Source: Leptolyngbyaceae cyanobacterium JSC-12 (GTDB lineage Bacteria; Cyanobacteriota; Cyanobacteriia; Leptolyngbyales; Leptolyngbyaceae). From it: 64,000 bases of DNA. The stretch lies in assembly GCA_000309945.1 (NCBI GenBank), contig CM001633.1:5383174-5447173 (forward strand). Reading direction: 5' to 3'. Positions 17,069 through 25,928 of this stretch are shown here, one piece after another. The notes beneath the pieces are model-generated. The model saw nothing but the letters and a program-made list of their open reading frames with translations. It was not told where the DNA came from and did no database searches. Both the position numbers and the translations under genes were made by a program. How positions within the stretch are numbered: the first letter of the stretch is position 1; every line of letters starts with the position of its first letter.

Positions 17069-18509
17069 GTTAATGGATGAGCGATCGCTCACAACACCCA
17101 AAAACCGCTCATTTATGGCAATGCTCGGTCTGCAACCCGAAACAGCCTGGATTGCAATTTTGGGGCTTGTTTTTTTGACTGCAATTTGTATTGTGATTAA
17201 AGCGGGTACAATTTTGCGAATTGCTTTTCCGGCAGGTGCTACAGCTATTGGCGTATGGCTTTATCTCAAATATCCATTAATGTATGTCAGCTACACCTGG
17301 TGGATCTGGTTTACTGCTCCGTTTGTGCGGCGTTTAGCTGATTGGCAAGCTGGTTGGCAAGATCCAAACCCAATTTTGCTTGCCCCTTTTCTGGTTACCT
17401 TCATTTCATTCTTAACGCTTTATCGGCATTTGCCCAAAGCAAACCGAGAGGGAAGCATTGCTTTCATCTTGCCATTGATTGGTATTATTTATGCCCTCTT
17501 GATTGGTTTGATTCAACGTTCGCCAACAGCAGTCGTTGTACCCTTTTTGAACTGGATCACGCCCGTGCTATTGGGACTTCATCTCTTTGCTCACTGGCGA
17601 GACTATCCTAGTTACAGTAAAACCCTGCGAACGACCTTTCTGTGGGGCGTATTGGTGACTGGTGTGTATGGTGTTTACCAGTATATTGTGGCTCCCGAAT
17701 GGGATACGTCTTGGCTCATTAATACAGAACTGATAACTGGTGGTAAGCCAGAACCCTATGGGATGCGAGTATTTAGCACCATGAACTCCGCTGGTCCCTT
17801 CTCAATCGTCATGATGGCAGGGTTATTACTGCTGTTTAGCACGTTTAGCCCTCTACAGTTTCCAGCTACGATGGGCGGTTACTTGTCGTTTTTGCTAACG
17901 TTAGTTCGCTCTGCTTGGCTAGGCTGGGGAATTGGGCTATTAACCCTGGCAACCTCACTCAAACCCAAACTGCAAATGCGACTGATGCTCACGATTGTGG
18001 TTATGGTGCTGTGTATTTTGCCGCTGACCACGATGGAGCAGTTTTCAGAATCAATTAACAGTCGATTTGAAACGCTCACCGATTTGCAAAACGACCAGAG
18101 CTTTAACGATCGCTCAGGTAATTATGAAGAGAACCTCAACAAAGCATTAACTGAATGGCTCGGCAAAGGCTTAGGCGGATCAGGAGAACATATTGATAGT
18201 GCGGTACTTGATACACTATTTTCCCTGGGTTGGCTTGGCACTGTGTTTTATGCTGGGGGATTGCTACTACTTCTCATTAAATTATTCCTTGATTCAGAAG
18301 GTGGATCGGACAGTTTTGCGAGTGCGACCCGTGGCATTTGCTTGAGTATTTTTGTCATGCTGATTTTTAGCAGCCTCATGCTTGGGCTTTCAGGGGCTGT
18401 CTTTTGGGGATTTCTGGGAATCGGCACAGCTGCCAATCGCTACAACCAATATCAAAAGCAAATTCATAAACTTCAAAAACACAATTTATCTGTTAGTCAA
18501 ATGTCATGA
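17055..18509 (+). CDS. O-antigen polymerase/ligase-like membrane protein (Wzy/WaaL family)
   Basis: 484 residues, very hydrophobic, with roughly ten to twelve membrane segments. A larger polar loop at about 325-390 (SINSRFETLTDLQNDQSFND) is placed as in O-antigen ligase family (PF04932) proteins, and RVFSTMNSAGPFS precedes it. It would polymerise lipid-linked repeat units in the periplasm or ligate the polymer. Context with Wzc favours polymerase. No Wzx flippase is visible in the window, which leaves the HepA-like exporter as the only candidate translocator. Overlaps both neighbouring genes. Confidence 0.82.
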   Translation: MKQPELMDERSLTTPKNRSFMAMLGLQPETAWIAILGLVFLTAICIVIKAGTILRIAFPAGATAIGVWLYLKYPLMYVSYTWWIWFTAPFVRRLADWQAGWQDPNPILLAPFLVTFISFLTLYRHLPKANREGSIAFILPLIGIIYALLIGLIQRSPTAVVVPFLNWITPVLLGLHLFAHWRDYPSYSKTLRTTFLWGVLVTGVYGVYQYIVAPEWDTSWLINTELITGGKPEPYGMRVFSTMNSAGPFSIVMMAGLLLLFSTFSPLQFPATMGGYLSFLLTLVRSAWLGWGIGLLTLATSLKPKLQMRLMLTIVVMVLCILPLTTMEQFSESINSRFETLTDLQNDQSFNDRSGNYEENLNKALTEWLGKGLGGSGEHIDSAVLDTLFSLGWLGTVFYAGGLLLLLIKLFLDSEGGSDSFASATRGICLSIFVMLIFSSLMLGLSGAVFWGFLGIGTAANRYNQYQKQIHKLQKHNLSVSQMS

Positions 18510-19468
18510 GTCAGAAAATTAGAGAGATTGACACCTTAAAAGCAATTTCAATCATTGGTGTTGTCATCATGCATATGGAGTTTCGTTCTCGTTTCTCTGA
18601 ACAGGCGATGATGATAATTAATCACCTACAGGTTCTATTAGGCTGGTGTGTCCTTGCTTTTTTCTTCTGCTCAGGATTTTTAATGAAAACTGAAGATATT
18701 AAGTTAAGTCATTCGAGTACTTATCTTTTCAAACGAGCAAATCGCTTACTAATTCCCTGTATTGTCTTCTCAATTTTCTATAAGACATTACTGATTGTGA
18801 TTTCTCGCTTTGGTTCCTTTAGCTGGAAAGCAGATGTTCCTGCTTCAGCCTATGAACTGTTTGAGTTTATTTTTGCTCCCGCCGGTCCACAGTTCTATTT
18901 TCTAGCCTTTTTATTTTGGATTACTGCCTTCATTTTCATGCTTCATCTATTCACGAAAAATATGGAGATTAACTATATTATCGTTTTATTTTTATATTTT
19001 ACATTTTATATTTATAGCGTTCCTCCCACCACGCCTCATGGACCGGGACTTGAGCTAATTCCTGCTTATATGTTGGCTTTTATCTGGGGCGGGATGATTC
19101 GCTCAGGTTCTAATGCCTTGATTCACTATCTTAATATCCTGACGTTAGGAATTATTGTATTTCTATGTTTCTGGAAACAGACATATGTCTATGTCTATGT
19201 CGCAATCCCCATTTGCTTATTTTTTCTATTTAGATATTTAGATCGATTGAATTTAATCATTGAAACAACACAGCTTGGGCAGAAATCCTCTGCAATTTAT
19301 GTATGGCATGCACCTTTGTTATTACCAATTTGGAGCATTATTGCTGATCGCTTAATCCGAATTGATTTACTTGAGCTTCCTTTCGTTATCATTTTCACAA
19401 TTCTAAGCTGCTATGTTATTTCAGATTTTGTTGAAAAGAATAAAACACTGAAATGGTTGCGTTTTTAG
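18506..19468 (+). CDS. acyltransferase 3 family membrane protein (OafA/fucose acetylase type)
   Basis: 320 residues with about ten membrane segments. The N-terminus REIDTLKAISIIGVVIMHME holds the conserved R-D...H pattern of acyltransferase 3 enzymes, where the histidine is needed for acyl transfer. It is expected to O-acetylate sugars on the membrane. ATGA overlap (18506-18509) couples it to the polymerase-like gene. AT-richer than its neighbours. Two separate acetyltransferase types in one operon imply at least two acylated positions. Confidence 0.87.
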   Translation: MSQKIREIDTLKAISIIGVVIMHMEFRSRFSEQAMMIINHLQVLLGWCVLAFFFCSGFLMKTEDIKLSHSSTYLFKRANRLLIPCIVFSIFYKTLLIVISRFGSFSWKADVPASAYELFEFIFAPAGPQFYFLAFLFWITAFIFMLHLFTKNMEINYIIVLFLYFTFYIYSVPPTTPHGPGLELIPAYMLAFIWGGMIRSGSNALIHYLNILTLGIIVFLCFWKQTYVYVYVAIPICLFFLFRYLDRLNLIIETTQLGQKSSAIYVWHAPLLLPIWSIIADRLIRIDLLELPFVIIFTILSCYVISDFVEKNKTLKWLRF

Positions 19469-19488
19469 CTTTTAAGTGAGGTTTTAGT

Positions 19489-20445
19489 GTGGCACCGAGT
19501 AAGTCAGAATCCTGTTTAGAGAAGCTGGGACGATCGCTCCATCAGCGATCGCGAATGCTGATTAAAATAGCTCTAAGAACCAACCATAATCGCATCATGG
19601 CTGGTGGAATTATCGTTTTATTATTTTTTCTACCAACCTGGTTAGGCTTGATCTGGCAAGAAACCTTAAAAGGGTCATCAACAACCCTTTTGAATTTTGG
19701 TTTTTTGTATCTAGGGTTAGATCGATTCTGGAAGCAACGACAGACATTAGCTGCTACTCCCCCTCCCGATGAAGAGCGGATCTTGGGATATTTTTTGATT
19801 GTAGCGAGTGCTGCTTGCTTTCCTTTTTTACTTGCATCAAGCTCTCTACAGGCATTGCTCTGCATGATAATTTTGCTGGGCATTGTTGTTTCTAATTGGG
19901 GAATTACTGCGGTGCAAAGCTATCCCCTCGCGATCGCGCTGATATTGGTCAGTTTCTATCCTGACCTCACTTTCTTGACTAACACGATTCGGAAAACGCT
20001 GACAGGTAACCAGCTTGAAAGTTTGATGGCTTGGCTTGCAAGCATTGCTCTGGCTATTATTGGTCAACCCGTTTCGGTCGCAGGACCTTTACTTTCGCTC
20101 TCTTTAGAGATGGATCCCAACAAAGCTGTAGAAGTTGCTTCTGGTTGTAGTGGTTTTGATATGGCACTTCCTATAGCAGGCTTTGCTTTTATGATGGGTT
20201 TGTACTTAAAGCAATCCTGGCAAAAAACAACGGCTCTCATCGCGATCGGGGTTGCTTTCGCGCTCAGTTTCAACGTGCCCCGTATTATGCTGTTAGCATT
20301 TGCGGTGGTTTACTGGGGCAAAGAGTCTTTTGAATTTTGGCATGGTCCTATAGGTGGACAAATCTTTGCAGGGATATTGTTTACAGTTTACTACTATGCA
20401 GCAATGGCAATTATCAACCGCAAACCCAAGAAGGTCGAATCCTGA
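19489..20445 (+). CDS. cyanoexosortase (exosortase/archaeosortase family)
   Basis: 318 residues, polytopic membrane protein. The exosortase triad is visible: Cys220 in SGCSGFD, Arg265 in NVPRIML and His285 in FWHGPIGG, each in its expected hydrophobic setting. Exosortases cut C-terminal PEP-CTERM-like signals of secreted proteins and are normally encoded with exopolysaccharide genes, as here. The GTG start at 19489 is preceded by GTGAGG at a good distance. A protein with a PTPA-type sorting tail lies about 3.2 kb downstream and is the obvious substrate candidate. Confidence 0.88.
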   Translation: MAPSKSESCLEKLGRSLHQRSRMLIKIALRTNHNRIMAGGIIVLLFFLPTWLGLIWQETLKGSSTTLLNFGFLYLGLDRFWKQRQTLAATPPPDEERILGYFLIVASAACFPFLLASSSLQALLCMIILLGIVVSNWGITAVQSYPLAIALILVSFYPDLTFLTNTIRKTLTGNQLESLMAWLASIALAIIGQPVSVAGPLLSLSLEMDPNKAVEVASGCSGFDMALPIAGFAFMMGLYLKQSWQKTTALIAIGVAFALSFNVPRIMLLAFAVVYWGKESFEFWHGPIGGQIFAGILFTVYYYAAMAIINRKPKKVES

Positions 20446-20449
20446 GTTC

Positions 20450-20730
20450 TCATGTCCGCAGCCCATGTTGCTTCAGTAAACTATCTACCCACTGAGCATC
20501 TTGATCAGAAAGCGGGGGGATGAGATCGATAGTCAATCTCCAAATCATACGCCGCTCGATCATAGACCTCATGTAACAACCGTTGTAAATCAACAAGCAG
20601 TTCTGGGTCATTCGACTTCAAAGGGATGGGAAAGGGTGGAGTTGGATCGGGCAAATTAAATGGATAGAGATCTGCGTGAGGTCGTTGTTCAGCTTGTCCT
20701 AAAAACAGCCGTATCTGATCGTCCAAATAT
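20450..20730 (-). pseudogene. C-terminal remnant of a DUF4058 family gene, frameshifted
   Basis: On the minus strand, ADLYPFNLPDPTPPFPIPL and LLHEVYDRAAYDLEIDYRS match the C-terminal region of cyanobacterial DUF4058 proteins. The frame then breaks in a run of C (plus-strand G at 20514-20519). One base shift restores PLSDQDAQWVDSLLKQHGLR and a stop at 20450-20452. Only about 90 of the usual 250 or so residues remain, so this is a decayed gene fragment. Confidence 0.65.
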
Positions 20731-20807
20731 TAAGCCTTCATCAAGACTCCGGGTGAGTCTGGCATAGCAATGAAACAAGTTGCAGTAGCATTGCAATTGC
20801 CATTCTC

Positions 20808-21983
20808 ATGATCGAAACGGCTGTTAAATCAGCGTCTATTCTTTGCGTTGGAAATCGGTGGTTTCCGACAGCACCTGGCGGCGCAGAACGCTATATTTAT
20901 GAATTAATTCGCTACCTTACGACAACAGGCGATCGCGTCGAATTATGTGCCACCGATGTGCCCAGGTTTGATGCTCACTCATCGCTGTTATTAACCAATC
21001 TGGCATCAGCCGAGCGTTCACTCCCGCAACGATTATGGACTAGTCAATTCCAATTTCAGCGACGGAGCCTGACCACACCGGATGCCATTAATCTGCACTT
21101 TGCCCTGTATAGTTTTCCAATTCTGAATCAACTACCGTCTAATGTCCCAATCACCTTTAACTTTCATGGACCCTGGGCGCTGGAAAGCCAGCAGGAAGGT
21201 GAGTCGAAGGTGGCTGTGTGGTTGAAATATTGGTTAGAACAGCAAGTATTTCGTCGCTGCGATCGCTTTATTGTATTGAGTCAAGCCTTTGGCAAAATCC
21301 TGCATCAGCACTACAACATTTCCTGGGATAACATTCATGTCATTCCCGGTGGCGTCGATATTCAACGCTTCCAACTAGACTTAACTCGACAACACGCACG
21401 GGAGATCCTCAGGTTTCCCCAAGATCGTCCGATTCTGTTTACGCCTCGTCGATTAACCCACCGCATGGGGATTGATAAGTTACTTCAGGCGGTCGCGATC
21501 GTCAAACAGCAGGTGCCTGATGTCTGGCTTGCGATCGCGGGGAAAGGAACCTTACGCCCCAGGCTCGAGCAACAAGTAGAAGACCTGGGCTTACGCAAGC
21601 ATGTCAAATTCCTCGGCTACGTTCCCGATGAGCAACTGCCAATCGCCTATCAAGCCGCTGACCTCACGGTTGTTCCCAGCCAATCTCTGGAAGGCTTTGG
21701 TCTAATTTTGCTAGAGTCCCTCGCCTGCGGCACACCCGTTTTATCAACGCCTGTGGGCGGAATGCCCGAAGTGTTAACCCCCTTCCATCCCGCTTTAGTG
21801 ATTGAAACTCCTGAAGCTGAGGCGATCGCGGCTCGCTTGCTTGATTGTCTCACGGGCAATCTCTCTCTACCCAGTCGTGAAGCCTGCCGTGAGTATGTAA
21901 TACACCATTATGATTGGAAAATTGTGGCTCCCAAAGTCCGGGATGTCTTGCTGATGCCAGCGTCTTATGCCTGTGCCGTTTGA
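20808..21983 (+). CDS. GT4-family glycosyltransferase
   Basis: 391 residues. Start WFPTAPGGAERYIYELIRYL is the typical GT4 acceptor loop. Later motifs are HVIPGGVDIQRF, LFTPRRLTHRMGIDKLLQAV and the E-X7-E region LEGFGLILLESLACGTPVLS near residues 293-312. It follows the DUF4058 remnant and starts a second glycosyltransferase pair with the next gene. Donor and linkage unknown. Confidence 0.9.
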   Translation: MIETAVKSASILCVGNRWFPTAPGGAERYIYELIRYLTTTGDRVELCATDVPRFDAHSSLLLTNLASAERSLPQRLWTSQFQFQRRSLTTPDAINLHFALYSFPILNQLPSNVPITFNFHGPWALESQQEGESKVAVWLKYWLEQQVFRRCDRFIVLSQAFGKILHQHYNISWDNIHVIPGGVDIQRFQLDLTRQHAREILRFPQDRPILFTPRRLTHRMGIDKLLQAVAIVKQQVPDVWLAIAGKGTLRPRLEQQVEDLGLRKHVKFLGYVPDEQLPIAYQAADLTVVPSQSLEGFGLILLESLACGTPVLSTPVGGMPEVLTPFHPALVIETPEAEAIAARLLDCLTGNLSLPSREACREYVIHHYDWKIVAPKVRDVLLMPASYACAV

Positions 21984-22043
21984 AAACATGCTACAACAAA
22001 GTTGCATTTGGGCAAATCAACTCGCGAAACCAGACACATCCCT

Positions 22044-23225
22044 ATGAGAATTCTGTTTCTCGACCAGAGTGGCAAACCCGGTGGCGCAGAACTGTGCTTG
22101 CTCGATGTTGCCAAACCTTATCGCGATCGCTGCCTGGTTGGGCTTCTAGCGGATGGTCCCTTTCGAGAACTGCTAGAACAACAGTCAATTCCAGTGAAGG
22201 TGCTCACCCAGCAATCCATTCAGGTGCAAAAGAATAGTCATATTCTACAGGGAGTTCTCAGCCTTCAGAGTTTGATTGCGCCAATAACGAAAGCTATTGA
22301 ACTCAGTCGAGAGTGTGATCTGATTTATGCCAACACTCAAAAAGCACTCGTCGTAGGTGCGATCGCGAGTATTCTCAGCCGTCGTCCGCTGGTTTATCAC
22401 TTACACGATATTGTTTCACCGGAGCACTTTAGTGCCAGTAATCGGCAGATTATTACAACTCTGGCGAATCGGGTTGCCACATGGGTGATTGCAAACTCTC
22501 ATGCCAGTCAAGCTGCATTTATCCAGGCAGGGGGCCGACCTGAGAAAACCACAGTCATTTATAACGGCTTTGATCCGGTTCCCTATCAAGCTGCCAGCAT
22601 ACAGCGAGAGCGCATCCGGCAGGAATTGGGAATTTGCGATCGCTTCGTTGTTGGACACTTTAGCCGCCTATCTCCCTGGAAGGGGCAGCATATCCTGATC
22701 GAAGCTCTGGCTCAATGTCCGGCAAATGTTATTGCTTTATTTGTCGGTGATGCTCTATTTGGTGAAGAAGCGTATGTGAAGCAACTTTATCATCAGGTCA
22801 ACCAATTAGGCTTACAAGAGCGAATTCAGTTTTTAGGATTTCGGTCGGATATTCCAGCGTTGATGTCAGCCTGTGATTTGGTGGCTCATACTTCCACGGC
22901 TCCAGAACCCTTTGGACGGGTGATTATCGAAGCGATGTTGTGCGGTCGTCCAGTCGTGGCAGCGGCAGCAGGCGGCGCGGTTGAACTCGTTCAGCCCGGT
23001 GAAACAGGTTGGTTAGTGCCACCCGGTGATTCCTTGAAACTGGCAGAGGTGATTCATCAGGTTCAGACAAATCCAGCGCGATCGCAGCAAATCGCCCAAC
23101 AGGCTCAGCGTCAAGCAAGTCAACAATTTAATCTTGCATCCACCAATCACCAGATTGCAGAGTTATTGCAAGCAATTGTGAAGCCTTCATTGATCAAATC
23201 TTGTTCAAACACCCCTCCAGGATAA
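22044..23225 (+). CDS. GT4-family glycosyltransferase
   Basis: 393 residues from ATG 22044, which begins with RILFLDQSGKPGGAELCLLD; the frame extends upstream to TTG 22002 without family similarity. C-terminal motifs: VGHFSRLSPWKGQHILIEAL and the E-X7-E region PEPFGRVIIEAMLCGRPVVA near residues 289-308. A GT4 of the exopolysaccharide type, 60 bp after the previous glycosyltransferase and probably cotranscribed. Confidence 0.9.
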   Translation: MRILFLDQSGKPGGAELCLLDVAKPYRDRCLVGLLADGPFRELLEQQSIPVKVLTQQSIQVQKNSHILQGVLSLQSLIAPITKAIELSRECDLIYANTQKALVVGAIASILSRRPLVYHLHDIVSPEHFSASNRQIITTLANRVATWVIANSHASQAAFIQAGGRPEKTTVIYNGFDPVPYQAASIQRERIRQELGICDRFVVGHFSRLSPWKGQHILIEALAQCPANVIALFVGDALFGEEAYVKQLYHQVNQLGLQERIQFLGFRSDIPALMSACDLVAHTSTAPEPFGRVIIEAMLCGRPVVAAAAGGAVELVQPGETGWLVPPGDSLKLAEVIHQVQTNPARSQQIAQQAQRQASQQFNLASTNHQIAELLQAIVKPSLIKSCSNTPPG

Positions 23226-23612
23226 AGAATTTGTGAAGTTGGGCACCAAGTCAAGCGATAAAAGTCTGGGTTTGTACGTAGGTAGGGTGTATGCTTTCGA
23301 GGCTGATCTGTCCAAAACTCCATCTCAAGAAAGCAATCCTGCATAAGGGTCTTGCAGTAGTATAAACTGACTATGAATCTTTCCAGAGATTATTGTCAGT
23401 TCCCTGTGAGAACACCTACGATAGCAGAAAATCATACATTCGGTAGTGCCCTAACCTTAAGCAACTACCTGAACCCGCTGATAAGTCCTGGTTCATCTAC
23501 CAACGGTGCACTGCCAGGGCTATCGAAACGCTAACTCTTTAGAATTGATAGCCTACCAATTTGGTTTAGAGAATTTTTGATTGAACCTGTATACCTTAGG
23601 TAGGTTTAAACT
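23226..23612. other. 387-bp spacer upstream of the PTPA-CTERM protein gene
   Basis: No gene seen; stops are frequent in all frames. It must hold the end of the glycosyltransferase transcript and the promoter of the sorted-protein gene. TACCTTAGGTA at 23592-23602 is a small palindrome just before the start codon and overlaps the AGG-rich ribosome-binding region. The meaning is unknown. Confidence 0.4.
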
Positions 23613-24260
23613 ATGCAGTTGAAAACACTTGGCATCGGTTTCGCAGCCGCTGCATCAATGGCAGTAGGTGGGCTGACTATGACTTCACCAAGTCATGCAG
23701 CTACCTTAGCTCCTGGTAAATTCACCATCACTGGAAACAATGTGTCTAGTGTCACTGGTTTTTCTAACACGACTCCGGGCAGTAAATTCACTTTGAATTT
23801 GGACAATTCCCCACTTTCAATAGTTGATGCTCAGGGAGTATTTGCTGGTGCTTCAGGTCTAACAGGTACTCCAAACGTAGCATCCTTGCTTTTGACCGTA
23901 GTGAACAGCACCACTTTTTCTTTTGAGAATCGAGTTCCTTTCATTACGGGTCTTAAGCAAAACGGTGAAGATATTTTCTTTGACCTTAATGCTGGCCAGT
24001 TGGGAGGGTTTATCACTAGCAGCACCAATTACAGCTTTGGTGGTCAAGTAACAGGACGATTGAGAGATAGTAGTGGCAATTTAATTGGTGCTGATGGTAG
24101 TTTGGCTAGCTTCATTATCGGTGCTGGATCAAATTCTAACCAGAGTAGTATTACGGTCGAAACTATTCCTACTCCAGCGCTGCTACCAGGATTAGTAGCA
24201 TTAGGTGCTGGTGTATTACGGAAGCGGAAGGCTGAAGCTGAGGCTGAGGCTGAGGCTTAA
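23613..24260 (+). CDS. secreted protein with PTPA-CTERM-type sorting signal
   Basis: 215 residues. A signal peptide spans about 1-28, ending SPSHAA. The mature part is Gly/Ser/Thr/Asn-rich with no catalytic motif. The C-terminus is tripartite, as in exosortase substrates: motif PTPALLPG near residue 188, hydrophobic stretch LVALGAGVL, then the basic RKRK. After this comes an unusual acidic-alanine tail of EA repeats coded by a GCTGAG hexanucleotide repeat. Likely exported, cleaved and attached by the cyanoexosortase upstream; a role in sheath or matrix is inferred. AGGTAGG precedes the ATG. Confidence 0.85.
   Translation: MQLKTLGIGFAAAASMAVGGLTMTSPSHAATLAPGKFTITGNNVSSVTGFSNTTPGSKFTLNLDNSPLSIVDAQGVFAGASGLTGTPNVASLLLTVVNSTTFSFENRVPFITGLKQNGEDIFFDLNAGQLGGFITSSTNYSFGGQVTGRLRDSSGNLIGADGSLASFIIGAGSNSNQSSITVETIPTPALLPGLVALGAGVLRKRKAEAEAEAEA
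24231..24257 (+). repeat. GCTGAG hexanucleotide repeat inside a coding end
   Basis: About four tandem GCTGAG/GCTGAA units code the last Glu-Ala repeats of the PTPA-CTERM protein. The unit length is a multiple of three, so copy changes alter tail length without a frameshift. Confidence 0.75.
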
Positions 24261-24305
24261 ACCCGTTAATACGCTGTTAAGCATTAGAGGTTGTCTGAAA
24301 CATGG

Positions 24306-24348
24306 GAGCGGTGGTGTGAAGTTTTTACGACTAGCACACCGCTCTTTT
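24306..24348 (+). terminator. rho-independent terminator after the sorted-protein gene
   Basis: GAGCGGTG (24306-24313) pairs with CACCGCTC (24337-24344) and is followed by TTTT. It lies about 45 bp after the stop codon, the expected position. The stem is GC-rich, though the U tract is short. Confidence 0.65.
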
Positions 24349-24625
24349 GGGGGACGCTCTGTGGGTATAGCAAAGTGCTGAGTGACTTCCGTTATAAACA
24401 TCTAAGACGGCTCCCACGCGATTGAGTTGACGCTCCTAAGCTTCATCAGAATTTTATTCAAACCCTCCGGGACTCTGCGGAGAAACTAGAAAAAATACGT
24501 AACAGGGGTGAGTCTGGTGATTTCCCCAAACTTGGCGGACTTGGGGCAGGTTGAGAGCAACTAGCATTTTTTAAGACATCCCCTTGAGCAACCCATTAAT
24601 GTTTAGCTGAGAATTGATTGGTGAT

Positions 24626-25228
24626 ATGACGACTCTTTCTTCCCCTAATGGTTACATTGGCTCTTACAATCCCAAGGGGCTTTGCCAGATTGTTGGATTT
24701 GCTTGTTTAGCTGGTTTTTTGGTGGACTTAGCTGTGATTACGTTTCCACCTAACCTGGGCAACTTGCAGTGGCGCATTGGATTTATGCAGCAGGTGAGCG
24801 ATCGCTCCATTATTCTGTTGTTTGGATTAGCACTGGTGATGTTTGGCATGCTGGATTTTCGCCGGATGCGCAGACGTTTGGCACTACTTTGTCTCATTTT
24901 AGGAGCAACGTTTTGCCTCTCTTCTATCCTGGTGATTCGGGATGGGATTGCCTTTCAACAAGAAGCTTTAAAGAACATCAGTAATCAAGCGACACAAGTT
25001 CAGTCCCAGATTCAAAAAGCCCAAAGTAGTCCTGGTTCAGTCCCGAATGTCACCCCCGAACAGTTGAATCAACTGTCAAGCCAATTGAACAATCAGGTTA
25101 ACGCTTTGAAGGAAAATGCTAGAACAACCACCCTTAGAACGGGCATTTCTAGTGTAGGTAACTTGATTGTTGTTGGATTAGCTTTGATCGGTTTGGGGCA
25201 GTATGGAGCACGCCCACCCAAGCATTGA
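24626..25228 (+). CDS. hpsJ: HpsJ-like hormogonium polysaccharide protein
   Basis: 200 residues from ATG 24626 (a TTG at 24614 also leaves the frame open). It has four predicted membrane segments: about 20-36 (FACLAGFLVDLAV), 60-75, 82-105 and a last one near 170-195. Between them is a Gln/Ser-rich periplasmic or cytosolic coiled-coil part (about 110-165). Layout and sequence fit the HpsJ family, which in Nostoc is required for hormogonium polysaccharide secretion and motility. It ends 22 bp from the convergent yjbQ-like gene. Its presence extends the polysaccharide theme to this point. Confidence 0.75.
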   Translation: MTTLSSPNGYIGSYNPKGLCQIVGFACLAGFLVDLAVITFPPNLGNLQWRIGFMQQVSDRSIILLFGLALVMFGMLDFRRMRRRLALLCLILGATFCLSSILVIRDGIAFQQEALKNISNQATQVQSQIQKAQSSPGSVPNVTPEQLNQLSSQLNNQVNALKENARTTTLRTGISSVGNLIVVGLALIGLGQYGARPPKH

Positions 25229-25250
25229 GCCGTAGGAATAATGTGAAAAT

Positions 25251-25715
25251 CTACTCACCCATTGCCTGCAACAACAGCGATCGCGTCCGGGGTCCATCTA
25301 ATTCAAACAGCAGCACAGATTGATAGGTTCCCAACGCCAATTTGCCGTCTACAACTGGGATGACTTCACTGGTGCTGAGGGTCATAGCCATCAGATGTGA
25401 ATGGGCATTCATCGGTTCATCGGGAGGAATGTTTGGGCGCAGGTGCAGGTCATTGTGGCGATAGCGATGGCGCACTGTGCCCAGGGTTAGTTCTCCTTCA
25501 GGAGCCAATTGCTGTAAATAGGCTTTGACATCTTCGAATAATCTGGGTTCGTTCTCATTAATGGCGAGAGCGGTGGTGGTATGTCGAGAGAAAATCAACA
25601 CCTGACCGTTTTGTATCGTGGTTGAGGTCACAAAGGTTTGAATCTGCGGCGTCACGTCGTAAATCTGGATGCCGGATTCGGTGGGAATTTGGATCAATTG
25701 GTGAATGATGGGCAT
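25251..25715 (-). CDS. YjbQ/UPF0047 family protein (secondary thiamine-phosphate synthase type)
   Basis: 154 residues from ATG 25715. Family features: QTFVTSTTIQNGQVLIFSRH, the NENEPR motif, the histidine-rich YRHNDLHLR, the NAHSHLMAM motif and the ending LFELDGPR. Known members have weak thiamine-phosphate synthase activity and a metal site, but the physiological role is unclear. A longer start at 25766 would cover a C/T-rich leader on the coding strand like those before several nif genes, so the shorter start is better. Confidence 0.88.
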   Translation of the reverse strand: MPIIHQLIQIPTESGIQIYDVTPQIQTFVTSTTIQNGQVLIFSRHTTTALAINENEPRLFEDVKAYLQQLAPEGELTLGTVRHRYRHNDLHLRPNIPPDEPMNAHSHLMAMTLSTSEVIPVVDGKLALGTYQSVLLFELDGPRTRSLLLQAMGE

Positions 25716-25798
25716 AGCTGAATGGGAAAGTGGGAATGGGAAAGCGGGAATAGCGATCGCAAACAACTAATGAATCACAACAATCCGTTATCATTGAC

Positions 25799-25831
25799 GC
25801 AAAAAAATGGGACACCTGAACAGTGCCCCAC
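25799..25831 (-). terminator. rho-independent terminator for the leftward 140-residue gene
   Basis: On the minus strand GGGGCAC pairs with GTGTCCC (one G-U) around a short loop and is followed by ATTTTTTT. It lies about 100 bp past the stop of the gene at 25929-26351. Confidence 0.6.
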
Positions 25832-25928
25832 CCATAACCACAACGAAAGGAAACTCAACTAAACCCTGTCTAACTCGCAAACTAGAGCTTCTTCTAAGGA
25901 CCGCCACAGGTTTGAACGTGAACACAGT

